DNA of 38,758 bases from Arthrobacter sp. efr-133-R2A-120 (GCF_030209835.1 NZ_JARVRF010000044.1:1-38758); one strand, 5' to 3'; counted from the stretch's first letter, positions 23,934 through 30,475 are shown. Notes: generated from the letters alone by a model not told the origin. Numbers and translations: made by a program.

Positions 23934-24362
23934 ATGGAGAATGCAGAGTCGAGACCGGACACTGAAGTACTCAGTGTCCATGAGTGCTGGAAGTACCTTC
24001 GATCCTCCTCCGTCGGCAGGATTGCGGTCGTCAGAGGCGACAGCCCGGAGATCTTCCCAGTCAACTACCTGCCTGACGAAGGGACCGTAATCTTCCGGAC
24101 GGGACCCGGTACCAAACTGGATGCCGTCATGGCCGGACAAAAAATCACGTTGGAGGCCGACGGTTTCAACACCTATGGCACCATCGCCTGGAGCGTCATC
24201 CTGAAGGGCTATGCCGAGATTGTCACGAAAGTCGACGAACTGCAGGAGTCTGCCGCCGTTGAACTCTCGCCATGGGAGCCGGGCGCCAAAGGCCATCTGG
24301 TCCGGCTAACACCGGCGGAACTCAGCGGTCGAAGGTTCGTGATCAGCGCACCATCCCAATGA
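23934..24362 (+). CDS. PPOX-fold (pyridoxamine 5'-phosphate oxidase family) protein 1
   Basis: A 142-aa split-barrel protein. SVGRIAVVRGDSPEIFPVNY, VIFRTGPGTKL and the end LTPAELSGRRFVIS match the other two PPOX paralogues in this window (29476, 30011) and the DosR-regulated Rv3129 type of mycobacteria as I know it. Such proteins bind FMN or F420 and reduce small molecules or act as flavin stores; the substrate is unknown. It has no ribosome binding site; the DosR-like box and -10 directly upstream indicate a leaderless message. It is divergent from the monooxygenase gene. Confidence 0.9.
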   Translation: MENAESRPDTEVLSVHECWKYLRSSSVGRIAVVRGDSPEIFPVNYLPDEGTVIFRTGPGTKLDAVMAGQKITLEADGFNTYGTIAWSVILKGYAEIVTKVDELQESAAVELSPWEPGAKGHLVRLTPAELSGRRFVISAPSQ

Positions 24363-24441
24363 TGGCCCCCCACAGGACTTCTCACCCTGATCCAGCCCGC
24401 GGCCCCCACTGGCCACAAGACAGACTCCGAGGCGGGACGTA

Positions 24442-24485
24442 GAGGACCAAAGCCTCTGGGATCCACTCTGCGTGATTCGCATTCT
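24442..24485 (+). promoter_or_regulatory. DosR-like box plus -10, hsp20
   Basis: Box GAGGACCAAAGCCTCT at 24442-24457, exactly 22 nt, then CATTCT (24480-24485). The same -10 hexamer CATTCT stands at the same distance at the usp2 promoter. Transcription would begin near 24492, at the foot of the hairpin 24491-24514. Confidence 0.65.
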
Positions 24486-24490
24486 GGAAG

Positions 24491-24514
24491 GGTCAGGCCG
24501 GTTCAGGCCTGACC
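24491..24514 (+). promoter_or_regulatory. Hairpin at the 5' end of the hsp20 leader
   Basis: GGTCAGGCC-GGTTCA-GGCCTGACC, a perfect nine-pair stem with a six-base loop, beginning about where transcription should start from the CATTCT -10. It lies 14 bases before the ribosome binding site. It may stabilise the 5' end of the mRNA or act as a binding site; it does not sequester the GGAGG in an obvious way. Confidence 0.5.
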
Positions 24515-24537
24515 GGTTCCAAGACAAGGAGGCAGCT

Positions 24538-24960
24538 ATGACGGACCTAATCAGGTGGTTCGATACCCGTCGGTCACCCATCGAGATGATCGAACGGCTC
24601 TTCGAGGGTGATGTGGCGGCATCGGGGATTCGGGTCGAACAATTGGTTGAAGGCACTACCCTGGTCGTTCGCGCCGAACTGCCGGGGATCGATCCGGAGA
24701 AGGATGTTGAAATCACTCTTGGCGAAGGGTTCCTTGAAATAAGGGCTGAACGGCAGGAGAAGAAGGAGCAAAAGGACAAGGGCAGCTACCGATCGGAGTT
24801 CCGTTACGGCTCCTTTGTGCGCAGGCTGCCCCTGCCCGACACTGTCCAACGGGACGACGTTTCCGCTTCATACAAGGACGGCGTGCTCGAAGTGAGGGCT
24901 CCGATTCCGGAGAAGGTCCAGCCCTCGTCTGCTCACAAGATCCCGATAACGCGGGAGTAG
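24538..24960 (+). CDS. Hsp20 / alpha-crystallin small heat shock protein
   Basis: A 140-aa protein with the alpha-crystallin domain at about 35-130: LVVRAELPGIDPEKDVEITL, LEIRAER, then FVRRLPLPDTVQRDDVSASY and KDGVLEVRAPIPEKVQ (the GVL motif). The C-terminal I-x-I-like HKIPITRE is present. It acts as an ATP-independent chaperone. AAGGAGG lies six bases before ATG 24538. In mycobacteria the orthologous HspX is the top DosR target; here the gene also carries a DosR-like box. Confidence 0.95.
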   Translation: MTDLIRWFDTRRSPIEMIERLFEGDVAASGIRVEQLVEGTTLVVRAELPGIDPEKDVEITLGEGFLEIRAERQEKKEQKDKGSYRSEFRYGSFVRRLPLPDTVQRDDVSASYKDGVLEVRAPIPEKVQPSSAHKIPITRE

Positions 24961-24964
24961 GACA

Positions 24965-24992
24965 CACGGTCCAGCCGATCGGCCGGACCGTG
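24965..24992. terminator. Terminator-like palindrome after hsp20
   Basis: CACGGTCC-a-GCCGATCGGC-c-GGACCGTG, a nearly perfect 28-bp palindrome with one mismatched pair, starting five bases after the hsp20 stop. No T-tract follows. It probably terminates hsp20 before the usp1 promoter at 25018. Confidence 0.6.
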
Positions 24993-25017
24993 CTCCGGAG
25001 CGAGCGACGGAACGGAC

Positions 25018-25061
25018 CGTGACTTTCGGCCCTACAGCCCGGGACAGCCACCGGTCAGGCT
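25018..25061 (+). promoter_or_regulatory. DosR-like box plus -10, usp1
   Basis: Box CGTGACTTTCGGCCCT at 25018-25033, exactly 22 nt, then CAGGCT (25056-25061). The spacer contains GGACAGCCACCGGT (25042-25055), which recurs at 29985-29998 in the promoter of PPOX gene 3. Confidence 0.65.
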
Positions 25062-25098
25062 AGCGGAGTACGGACACCTTAATCGCGGGAGGAAAGTC

Positions 25099-25542
25099 AT
25101 GGGCGGGGAAGCATCCACAGCCAGGATCGTTGTTGGTGTTGACGGATCGGAAGCCTCCATCGAGGCGCTGAGGCAGGCCCAGAGCCTTGCGCTGCCATTG
25201 GGAGCGCAAGTTGAGGCCGTTGCTTATTGGGAGTTCCCTCAGGTCTATGGCGGCTACGTGGCGATGGGTATCGATGACTTCGAGGAAGCCGCCGGGCAGG
25301 TCCTCAAGGAATCCTTGGAGAAGGTGTTCGGTCCGGAATTGCCGGACAACCTCGTCTCCCGCGTTGTCCGCGGTCACGCACGGGAATCCCTCATTGAAGC
25401 TAGCCGGGAAGCGGACATGATCGTTCTCGGCAGGCGTGGCCACGGAGGATTTGGCGGGCTGCTGCTCGGATCGGTGAGTTCAGCCTGCGTCGCCCACGCC
25501 CACTGCCCGGTCCTCGTTGTCCATGCACCGGAAAAGGGTTGA
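25099..25542 (+). CDS. Universal stress protein 1 (single domain)
   Basis: A 147-aa UspA-fold protein. The start is RIVVGVDGSEAS (10-20) and the ATP-binding loop is GRRGHGGFGGLLLGSVS (111-127), fitting the G-2x-G-9x-G(S/T) pattern, so it should bind ATP. It ends CPVLVVHAPEKG. GGGAGG lies seven bases before the ATG at 25099. It is closely similar to usp2 at 26163 (both share REAR/AARESLIEAS and CVAHAHCPVLVVH), indicating local duplication. Such proteins are typical members of DosR regulons. Confidence 0.94.
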   Translation: MGGEASTARIVVGVDGSEASIEALRQAQSLALPLGAQVEAVAYWEFPQVYGGYVAMGIDDFEEAAGQVLKESLEKVFGPELPDNLVSRVVRGHARESLIEASREADMIVLGRRGHGGFGGLLLGSVSSACVAHAHCPVLVVHAPEKG

Positions 25543-25648
25543 ACGCGGTCTGTTGCGAAGGCGACTTCACTGTATGTCAGGTATTAGAGCTGGTCCGGAG
25601 CAATGCGCTTTCTTGAGCCGCCGGTTTCAATGATGGCTTCCACCACAA

Positions 25649-25969
25649 CTACCCCAGCTCCGCCGATCCAATGGATGGGGAAGAGCTCGGACGCCACCGC
25701 ATCCGCGGGGAGCCGAGGCGCTTCGTTGCCAGGTATGCCCCGGCGCCCATGATGTTGAATCCAATGATTCCCAACGCCGGGGTGCATGCGGCGACCCCGG
25801 TCAGCAGCACAAGGCATCCGACGACGGCAGCGGAAATGCCGAAAGCCGTGTGCCGGGCCTTGGCCGGCCCGGACGCTGATTTCATCTTGGACGCGAACTT
25901 GGGGTCATCGCGTTCCAGTTCCTGGGCGATCTGTTCCAGTGTCTTCTTTTCGTATTCGGAGAGCGCCAT
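25649..25969 (-). CDS. DUF3040 membrane protein
   Basis: A 106-aa protein. MALSEYEKKTLEQIAQELER is the standard DUF3040 opening and is followed by two hydrophobic segments (FGISAAVVGCLVLLTGVAAC and LGIIGFNIMGAGAYLAT). The tail RMRWRPSSSPSIGSAELG is unlike the family and may result from a late frameshift. GGAGG lies six bases before ATG 25969; another ATG immediately precedes it. It is the third gene of the usp2 transcript, 40 bp after the small membrane protein. Confidence 0.85.
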   Translation of the reverse strand: MALSEYEKKTLEQIAQELERDDPKFASKMKSASGPAKARHTAFGISAAVVGCLVLLTGVAACTPALGIIGFNIMGAGAYLATKRLGSPRMRWRPSSSPSIGSAELG

Positions 25970-26009
25970 CATCAGCCTCCTATGCCGGCGTGGGTGGAAA
26001 CCATTGCTG

Positions 26010-26162
26010 CTAGAGCGGGTTGTCGAGCGGGACTGCTTTGAGATATTCAGGGAGCCTCTCGGGTTTGATCGCCAAAGCCGTGACCACCAGGGCGACCGCA
26101 CCCGGAATCCACCCACTCCAGGCGGCGCCCGTCCAGTCCTGCCAACGAGTCCACTTCTTCAT
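26010..26162 (-). CDS. 50-aa single-helix membrane protein, SPW-like start
   Basis: The frame reads MKKWTRWQDWTGAAWSGWIP, then GAVALVVTALAIKPERLPEY and LKAVPLDNPL. The Trp-rich start KKWTRWQDW resembles the opening of SPW-repeat membrane proteins, but only one hydrophobic helix is present. Its ATG directly follows the usp2 stop (TAG-ATG), and AAAGGAG inside the end of usp2 is ten bases upstream, so translation is probably coupled. Function unknown; family assignment is tentative. Confidence 0.6.
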   Translation of the reverse strand: MKKWTRWQDWTGAAWSGWIPGAVALVVTALAIKPERLPEYLKAVPLDNPL

Positions 26163-26681
26163 CTAGATTGTGCTCCTTTGACCGGTTTGGGCTTTTCTGG
26201 TGGCTGCCCCGGCGACGCCGGGACGGGGTTCGGGGTGCTTGGCCGCTTCGGGCTCATGCACGACGAGAACGGGGCAATGGGCATGGGCGACGCAGGCTGC
26301 GCTGACCGAGCCGAGCAACAGGCCGTTGAACCCGCCGTGGCCGCGCCTCCCGACGACCAGCAGAGAAGCGAATCTGCTGGCTTCGATGAGCGACTCCCGG
26401 GCGGCGCCGAGGACGAGCCTGGTCCGGACGTTCCGGGGCAGTTCCGGGCCGAAGGCCTTCGCCATGGCATCCTGGAGGATTTCGGATGCCTGGTGGCTGA
26501 ATCCGTCCCGCCCCATCATCTCGTAGGCCTCATGCCCCACGGGGAAGTCCCAACAGATCCAGCCCTCGACGTTCGCCCCAAGTGCCGATGCGAGGCGGTG
26601 GGCTTGGCGCAGGGCCTCGATGGACGCGTCGGATCCGTCGACGCCGACGACGATCTTGTCATGCTGGCTGCGCGTAGCCAT
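26163..26681 (-). CDS. Universal stress protein 2 (single domain)
   Basis: A 172-aa UspA-fold protein starting MATRSQHDKIVVGVDGSDAS. The ATP-binding loop GRRGHGGFNGLLLGSVS is intact. A 25-30-residue basic tail (AKHPEPRPGVAGAATRKAQT) extends beyond the fold. GAGAGGA is five bases before ATG 26681. First gene of a usp2/small membrane protein/DUF3040 operon and divergent from devR, the arrangement in which mycobacterial Rv3134c sits beside devR, although there the genes are co-directional. Confidence 0.94.
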   Translation of the reverse strand: MATRSQHDKIVVGVDGSDASIEALRQAHRLASALGANVEGWICWDFPVGHEAYEMMGRDGFSHQASEILQDAMAKAFGPELPRNVRTRLVLGAARESLIEASRFASLLVVGRRGHGGFNGLLLGSVSAACVAHAHCPVLVVHEPEAAKHPEPRPGVAGAATRKAQTGQRSTI

Positions 26682-26712
26682 GATGTTCCTCTCCGTTCCC
26701 GCGGTTTCTCTA

Positions 26713-26756
26713 AGAATGGGCAGAAAATTCGCCGCCAAACAGGGCCGAAAGTCATG
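26713..26756 (-). promoter_or_regulatory. DosR-like box plus -10, usp2 operon
   Basis: On the minus strand the box CATGACTTTCGGCCCT covers 26756-26741, then exactly 22 nt, then CATTCT (26718-26713). It differs from the usp1 box only at position 2. It lies nine bases from the devR box on the other strand. Confidence 0.7.
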
Positions 26757-26765
26757 GCCCCGGCT

Positions 26766-26809
26766 TGGGTCCTTCGGCCCTTGTTTACCTTTGGTGGGCA
26801 GTGAACAAT
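26766..26809 (+). promoter_or_regulatory. DosR-like box plus -10, devR
   Basis: Box TGGGTCCTTCGGCCCT at 26766-26781, exactly 22 nt, then AACAAT (26804-26809). The devR start is 66 bp further on with its own ribosome binding site. This predicts positive autoregulation of the regulator. Confidence 0.65.
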
Positions 26810-26874
26810 GACATAGCCGGGCAACCATGGCGGACCGGCGGGACCGCGGCCACGGGCTGCCCGACAGGAGGATC

Positions 26875-27573
26875 ATGGAACGCCCAGTATCACCCCAAAG
26901 CGGCGCCGGGGCCCTTGGCGCGCCACCAATCCGCGTCTATGTCCTGGACGATCATGAGCTTGTCCGCCGGGGACTGCAGGAACTACTGGAAAGCGAAGGC
27001 TTCATGGTGGTGGGCATGTCCGGTTCGGCCGAGGAGGCCGCCCGGCGCATTCCGGCGTTGCGCCCGGACGTCTCGGTACTGGACGCCAGGTTGCCCGACG
27101 GCACCGGCATCGAAGTGTGCCGGGAAGTGCGCTCCGTTGACCCCACCCTGAATTGCCTGATTCTCACCAGCTACGACGACGAACAGGCTCTTCGTGGAGC
27201 CGTTCTTGCGGGTGCGGCAGGGTACGTCTTGAAGGAAATCGGAGGCACTGACTTGCTCGGTGCACTCCGCCGTGCTGCGCGAGGCGAGTCGTTGTTTGAT
27301 GCGGCCGTGAAGGCGAAGATCATCCAAGGCTTCACGGAGCCTCAGCGCGTGGATCCCAGGGTCGCCTCATTGACGCCTCAGGAGCGGCGGGTCCTGGATT
27401 TGGTAGGTCAGGGTCTGACGAACCGGCAGATTGGGGAACAGATGGTGCTGGCCGAGAAGACCGTGAAGAACTACGTGTCCTCGATGTTGGCGAAGCTGGG
27501 ATTTGAACGGCGCACCCAGGCTGCCGTGTACATTGCCCACGGACCGGAAACGGACACCGGCACCGTCCGCTGA
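26875..27573 (+). CDS. devR: DevR/DosR-like response regulator (NarL family)
   Basis: A 232-aa response regulator. The receiver has the acidic pair D25/D26 (YVLDDHEL), phosphoacceptor D70 (VSVLDARLPDG), T98 and K120 (GYVLKE). The HTH LuxR domain runs LTPQERRVLDLVGQGLTNRQ and on to the recognition helix LAEKTVKNYVSSMLAKLG, followed by FERRTQAAVY. EKTVKNYVS is the sequence of mycobacterial DosR, including its DNA-contacting Lys/Asn residues (here K195, K198, N199). GGAGG four bases before ATG 26875 fixes the start over an ATG at 26827. The convergent kinase 20 bp away is its likely partner. A DosR-like box precedes it. Confidence 0.93.
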   Translation: MERPVSPQSGAGALGAPPIRVYVLDDHELVRRGLQELLESEGFMVVGMSGSAEEAARRIPALRPDVSVLDARLPDGTGIEVCREVRSVDPTLNCLILTSYDDEQALRGAVLAGAAGYVLKEIGGTDLLGALRRAARGESLFDAAVKAKIIQGFTEPQRVDPRVASLTPQERRVLDLVGQGLTNRQIGEQMVLAEKTVKNYVSSMLAKLGFERRTQAAVYIAHGPETDTGTVR

Positions 27574-27593
27574 CGGACCGGCGGACCGGAATC

Positions 27594-29309
27594 TCAGCGG
27601 ACCGGAACCGACCACAACACGGTCGTGCCCTTCGTCGGGGCGCTGGTCACCTCAAATGAACCGCGCAACTCCGCGGCCCGCTGTTCCATGTTCACCAGAC
27701 CATTTCCGGGGACGGCATCCCTGAAGCCCCTGCCGTCGTCTTCGATGATCAAGGTCAGCATCCCGTCTTCCACCGACACCGAAACACTGATGGCTCGCGC
27801 CTCGGAATGACGGACCGCATTGCTGAGGCCTTCGGAGATGACCGCCAGCGCGTTGGTGACGGTCCCGTCGTCGAGCACCGAATCGACCGCCCCGTTGAGC
27901 GTCAGGTGCGGGACGAAGGGCAGCGACCTGGTGGCAGTGCGGACAGTCTGCAGTATGCGGCTGCTGAGCAACTCCCGCTCCCCTGAAGAACGCAACGAGT
28001 AGATCGTGTTTCGGAGGTCCCTGATGGTCTCATCCAGTTCCGCCGTGACCGCGTCGATCCGGGTCAGGGCAGGCTCGCCTGTCGTAAACCGCCGCAGGCT
28101 CTGGATGCTGAGACCGGCCGCGAAAAGCCGTTGGATGACGAGGTCGTGCAGGTCCCGGGCAATGCGGTCCCGGTCCGAGAAAACCACCAACTGTTCACGG
28201 AGCCGATGGATACGGTCAAGCTCCAGGCCCAAGGCCACGTGTGAGCCAAAGACGGCGCCCATCTCCACATCCGTCTTCGGGAACGGCCCCGCTTCAGGGG
28301 CTCGAACCAGAAACAGAAGCCCATGGTGGGCGCCCTGGGCGCTGAGATCGATTGCCAGGAGCTTACCAGGGGACAGGCCGTCGATCGATCCGAGGATGTC
28401 CCCGGCCTCGTCCATGCATGCGGGCGTACCGGTGGCTGCGACTGACCTGATGACGGCGGAATCCATGGGAAGGATGTTCCCCGCGAAATTTGCGCTGCCG
28501 TCCCCGGCGGCACCTGCGACGCGGTACGAACCCACGCCCCCGTTCGGAACCAGGATCAGGGACATCTGGGATCCCGATTCCCGAAGCGCCCTCTCCGCAA
28601 TCAAATCCAAGGCGGCTGTGTCAGGCTCCGCCGTCCGGTCCTCGCCGAGCATCCGGCCAGTCACATCCATGCACGCTTCAAGCCAGGACGCGCGACGGCG
28701 GGCGTCCTCATAGAGCCGGGCGTTCTCGATGGCCACGCCGGCAGCAGCAGCCAACGCCACCGCGAGATCCTCGTCTTCCGGCGTGAAATCCCCACCGCCC
28801 TCTTTTTCCGTCAAGTACAGATTGCCGAAGACGACGTCACGGACCCTCACCGGGACACCAAGAAAAGACTTCATCGGTGGATGGTTCTCAGGGAATCCGT
28901 ATGCCTTCGGATGTTGGCGCAAATCATGGAGTCGAAGCGGGGCCGGTTCGCTGATCAACAGACCGAGGACACCGTGTCCGGTGGGGAGTGGGCCAATCCG
29001 GCGTGCAAGGTCTTCGTCGATGCCGACCGTGACGAAGTGGCTCAGCGACTTGTTCTCGCCGAGGACACCCAGGGCGCCGTAGCGGGCATGCAGCAGCCGG
29101 CAGGCGGACGTGACGACCCGGTCCAGTACGGCGTCCAGGCTCAAGTCTTCGGCGACCGCCACCACCGCTTCCAGAAGTCCGCGCATCTGTTCCTGGGCAT
29201 CCAGGAGTTCTCCGGCCCGGGCCAGAAAGTCCCTGAGCAGGTCTTCGATCCGTGTCCCGGTGACGTGGAGGCGATCAGCGCGCACGCGATCTGGAATAGA
29301 GCCGTTCAT
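27594..29309 (-). CDS. devS: DevS/DosS-like sensor histidine kinase (two GAF domains)
   Basis: A 571-aa soluble kinase. GAF-A covers about 60-200 (HARYGALGVLGENKSLSHFV, LRLHDLRQHP, NHPPMKSFLGVPVRVRD, GNLYLTEKEGG). GAF-B covers about 230-365. The HisKA_3 helix has the phosphoacceptor H388 (RIARDLHDLVIQRLF). The HATPase domain has N-box SEGLSNAVRHSEA and G-box EDDGRGFRD. H143 and Y165 in GAF-A are 22 residues apart, as are the proximal His149 and distal Tyr171 of mycobacterial DosS, so heme binding is plausible. AAAGG precedes ATG 29309; the frame is open to 29486 but the extra part is not family-like. Convergent with devR. Confidence 0.93.
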   Translation of the reverse strand: MNGSIPDRVRADRLHVTGTRIEDLLRDFLARAGELLDAQEQMRGLLEAVVAVAEDLSLDAVLDRVVTSACRLLHARYGALGVLGENKSLSHFVTVGIDEDLARRIGPLPTGHGVLGLLISEPAPLRLHDLRQHPKAYGFPENHPPMKSFLGVPVRVRDVVFGNLYLTEKEGGGDFTPEDEDLAVALAAAAGVAIENARLYEDARRRASWLEACMDVTGRMLGEDRTAEPDTAALDLIAERALRESGSQMSLILVPNGGVGSYRVAGAAGDGSANFAGNILPMDSAVIRSVAATGTPACMDEAGDILGSIDGLSPGKLLAIDLSAQGAHHGLLFLVRAPEAGPFPKTDVEMGAVFGSHVALGLELDRIHRLREQLVVFSDRDRIARDLHDLVIQRLFAAGLSIQSLRRFTTGEPALTRIDAVTAELDETIRDLRNTIYSLRSSGERELLSSRILQTVRTATRSLPFVPHLTLNGAVDSVLDDGTVTNALAVISEGLSNAVRHSEARAISVSVSVEDGMLTLIIEDDGRGFRDAVPGNGLVNMEQRAAELRGSFEVTSAPTKGTTVLWSVPVR

Positions 29310-29424
29310 GAGCTGCCTTTCGAGCGGTACCGCCCGCGCGGGCATGTACCCGTGTCGTGGCAGGTGGCGAATCCGATGCCAGACTACTCCCGAGTCGGGT
29401 GTTCGCCCAGACGCGTGTGAGGCG

Positions 29425-29468
29425 AGGGTCTTTGTGCCCTGTTTCCCGCTCATGCCCGGGCGTAGCCT
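29425..29468 (+). promoter_or_regulatory. DosR-like box plus -10, PPOX gene 2
   Basis: Box AGGGTCTTTGTGCCCT at 29425-29440, exactly 22 nt, then TAGCCT (29463-29468), then seven bases to ATG 29476. With a leaderless start the box centre is at about -43. The box lies between devS (minus) and this gene, but no -10 is found at the same distance on the devS side. Confidence 0.7.
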
Positions 29469-29475
29469 CTGCGAC

Positions 29476-29946
29476 ATGACCAACAAACCATCAACACCGG
29501 AACCAGAGGTCCTGCAACCTCAACAATGCTGGGAACTCTTGCGCGGCGTCTCGGTGGGGCGCCTCGCCGTCTGGGTAGAAGACCACCCCGACATCTTCCC
29601 GATCAACTACAAGGTCGACCACGGCACCCTCGTCTTCCGGACCGGAGAAGGAACCAAGCTCCACTCGGCCCTGAGCGAAACACCCGTCGCGCTGGAGGCC
29701 GACGGCGTCAACCCGGACACCGGGGTGGCGTGGAGCGTGGTCGTGAAAGGGCAGGCTGCTGCAATCAGGCTCACCCAGGAGGTGCTCGATACGGTCGGGC
29801 TGCTCCTTTTCCCTTGGCAAGCGGGCCGCAAAGACCATTTCATTCGCATCGTCCCGACGTCGATTACCGGACGCCGCTTCACCGTCACCCCTCCCCTGAC
29901 CTGGTGGAGTCCCCTGGATGACGCAACGCGCGCCGGACTCGAATGA
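29476..29946 (+). CDS. PPOX-fold protein 2
   Basis: A 156-aa paralogue of the proteins at 23934 and 30011. SVGRLAVWVEDHPDIFPINY, KVDHGTLVFRTGEGTKLHSA and PTSITGRRFTVTP show the split-barrel flavin-binding fold. A short C-terminal extension follows (WWSPLDDATRAGLE). No ribosome binding site is present and TAGCCT is seven bases before the ATG, so the message is probably leaderless. The substrate is unknown. It is divergent from devS and 64 bp upstream of PPOX gene 3, which has its own box. Confidence 0.9.
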   Translation: MTNKPSTPEPEVLQPQQCWELLRGVSVGRLAVWVEDHPDIFPINYKVDHGTLVFRTGEGTKLHSALSETPVALEADGVNPDTGVAWSVVVKGQAAAIRLTQEVLDTVGLLLFPWQAGRKDHFIRIVPTSITGRRFTVTPPLTWWSPLDDATRAGLE

Positions 29947-29959
29947 CGGCGTCGCCCGG

Positions 29960-30003
29960 CGGGTCTAAAGCCCCTAACGACGGCGGACAGCCACCGGTAG
30001 CGT
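29960..30003 (+). promoter_or_regulatory. DosR-like box plus -10, PPOX gene 3
   Basis: Box CGGGTCTAAAGCCCCT at 29960-29975, exactly 22 nt, then TAGCGT (29998-30003), then seven bases to ATG 30011. The geometry is identical to PPOX gene 2. The spacer holds GGACAGCCACCGGT (29985-29998), also present upstream of usp1. Confidence 0.7.
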
Positions 30004-30010
30004 CAGCGTC

Positions 30011-30475
30011 ATGAACCCTCAATCAACGGATGAAATCGAAAGACTGAGTCCAGACGAATGCTTTGAATTGCTTGGCCGAGCAACCGTTGGCAGGCTGGCC
30101 GTTATTGTCGAGGACCATCCGGACATTTTCCCCGTGAACTACGTCGTGGACCACGGATCCATCGTCTTCCGCACAGGCACCGGCACGAAATTCTGGAACA
30201 CGATGCGCCATCCCTGCGCGCTCGAAATCGATAGTTTCGATGCGGGCACCGGAAAGGCCTGGAGCGTCGTCGCCAGAGGGCAGGCGCACTTCATCGTCGA
30301 CCTGCGTGAAAAGGCGGCAGCCGATGCCCTCCACCTGGATCCCTGGCAGCCGGGCAGCAAGAGCCACTATCTGCGTTTGACCTTGGATGCCCTCACTGGT
30401 CGACGGTTCAAGGCCACCCGTCCCGATATCTGGAACACTCCCCTGTGGGATGCGCGCTCCGAGCTGTTCCACTGA
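30011..30475 (+). CDS. PPOX-fold protein 3
   Basis: A 154-aa protein, nearest in sequence to PPOX protein 2. TVGRLAVIVEDHPDIFPVNY, VVDHGSIVFRTGTGTKFWNT and LTLDALTGRRFKATRP mark the fold. It ends PDIWNTPLWDARSELFH. The function is a probable flavin- or F420-dependent reductase or flavin-binding protein; nothing shows the substrate. It has its own leaderless promoter with DosR-like box although it lies only 64 bp downstream of paralogue 2. The zinc alcohol dehydrogenase follows 54 bp after its stop. Confidence 0.9.
   Translation: MNPQSTDEIERLSPDECFELLGRATVGRLAVIVEDHPDIFPVNYVVDHGSIVFRTGTGTKFWNTMRHPCALEIDSFDAGTGKAWSVVARGQAHFIVDLREKAAADALHLDPWQPGSKSHYLRLTLDALTGRRFKATRPDIWNTPLWDARSELFH

Noticed and set aside
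24491..24514. hsp20 leader hairpin as an RNA thermometer
   Set aside because: The stem is fully GC-rich and does not include the ribosome binding site, so temperature-controlled occlusion is not supported.
25584..25817. Minus-strand frame ending VVVVEAIIETGGSRKRIAPDQL
   Set aside because: The tail looks protein-like and might be the original end of the DUF3040 gene in another frame, but I cannot support a frameshift from one sequence.
29381..29440. Use of the PPOX2 box for devS on the minus strand
   Set aside because: No -10-like hexamer stands 22-23 nt from the box on that side; the nearest, TAGTCT, is 38 nt away.
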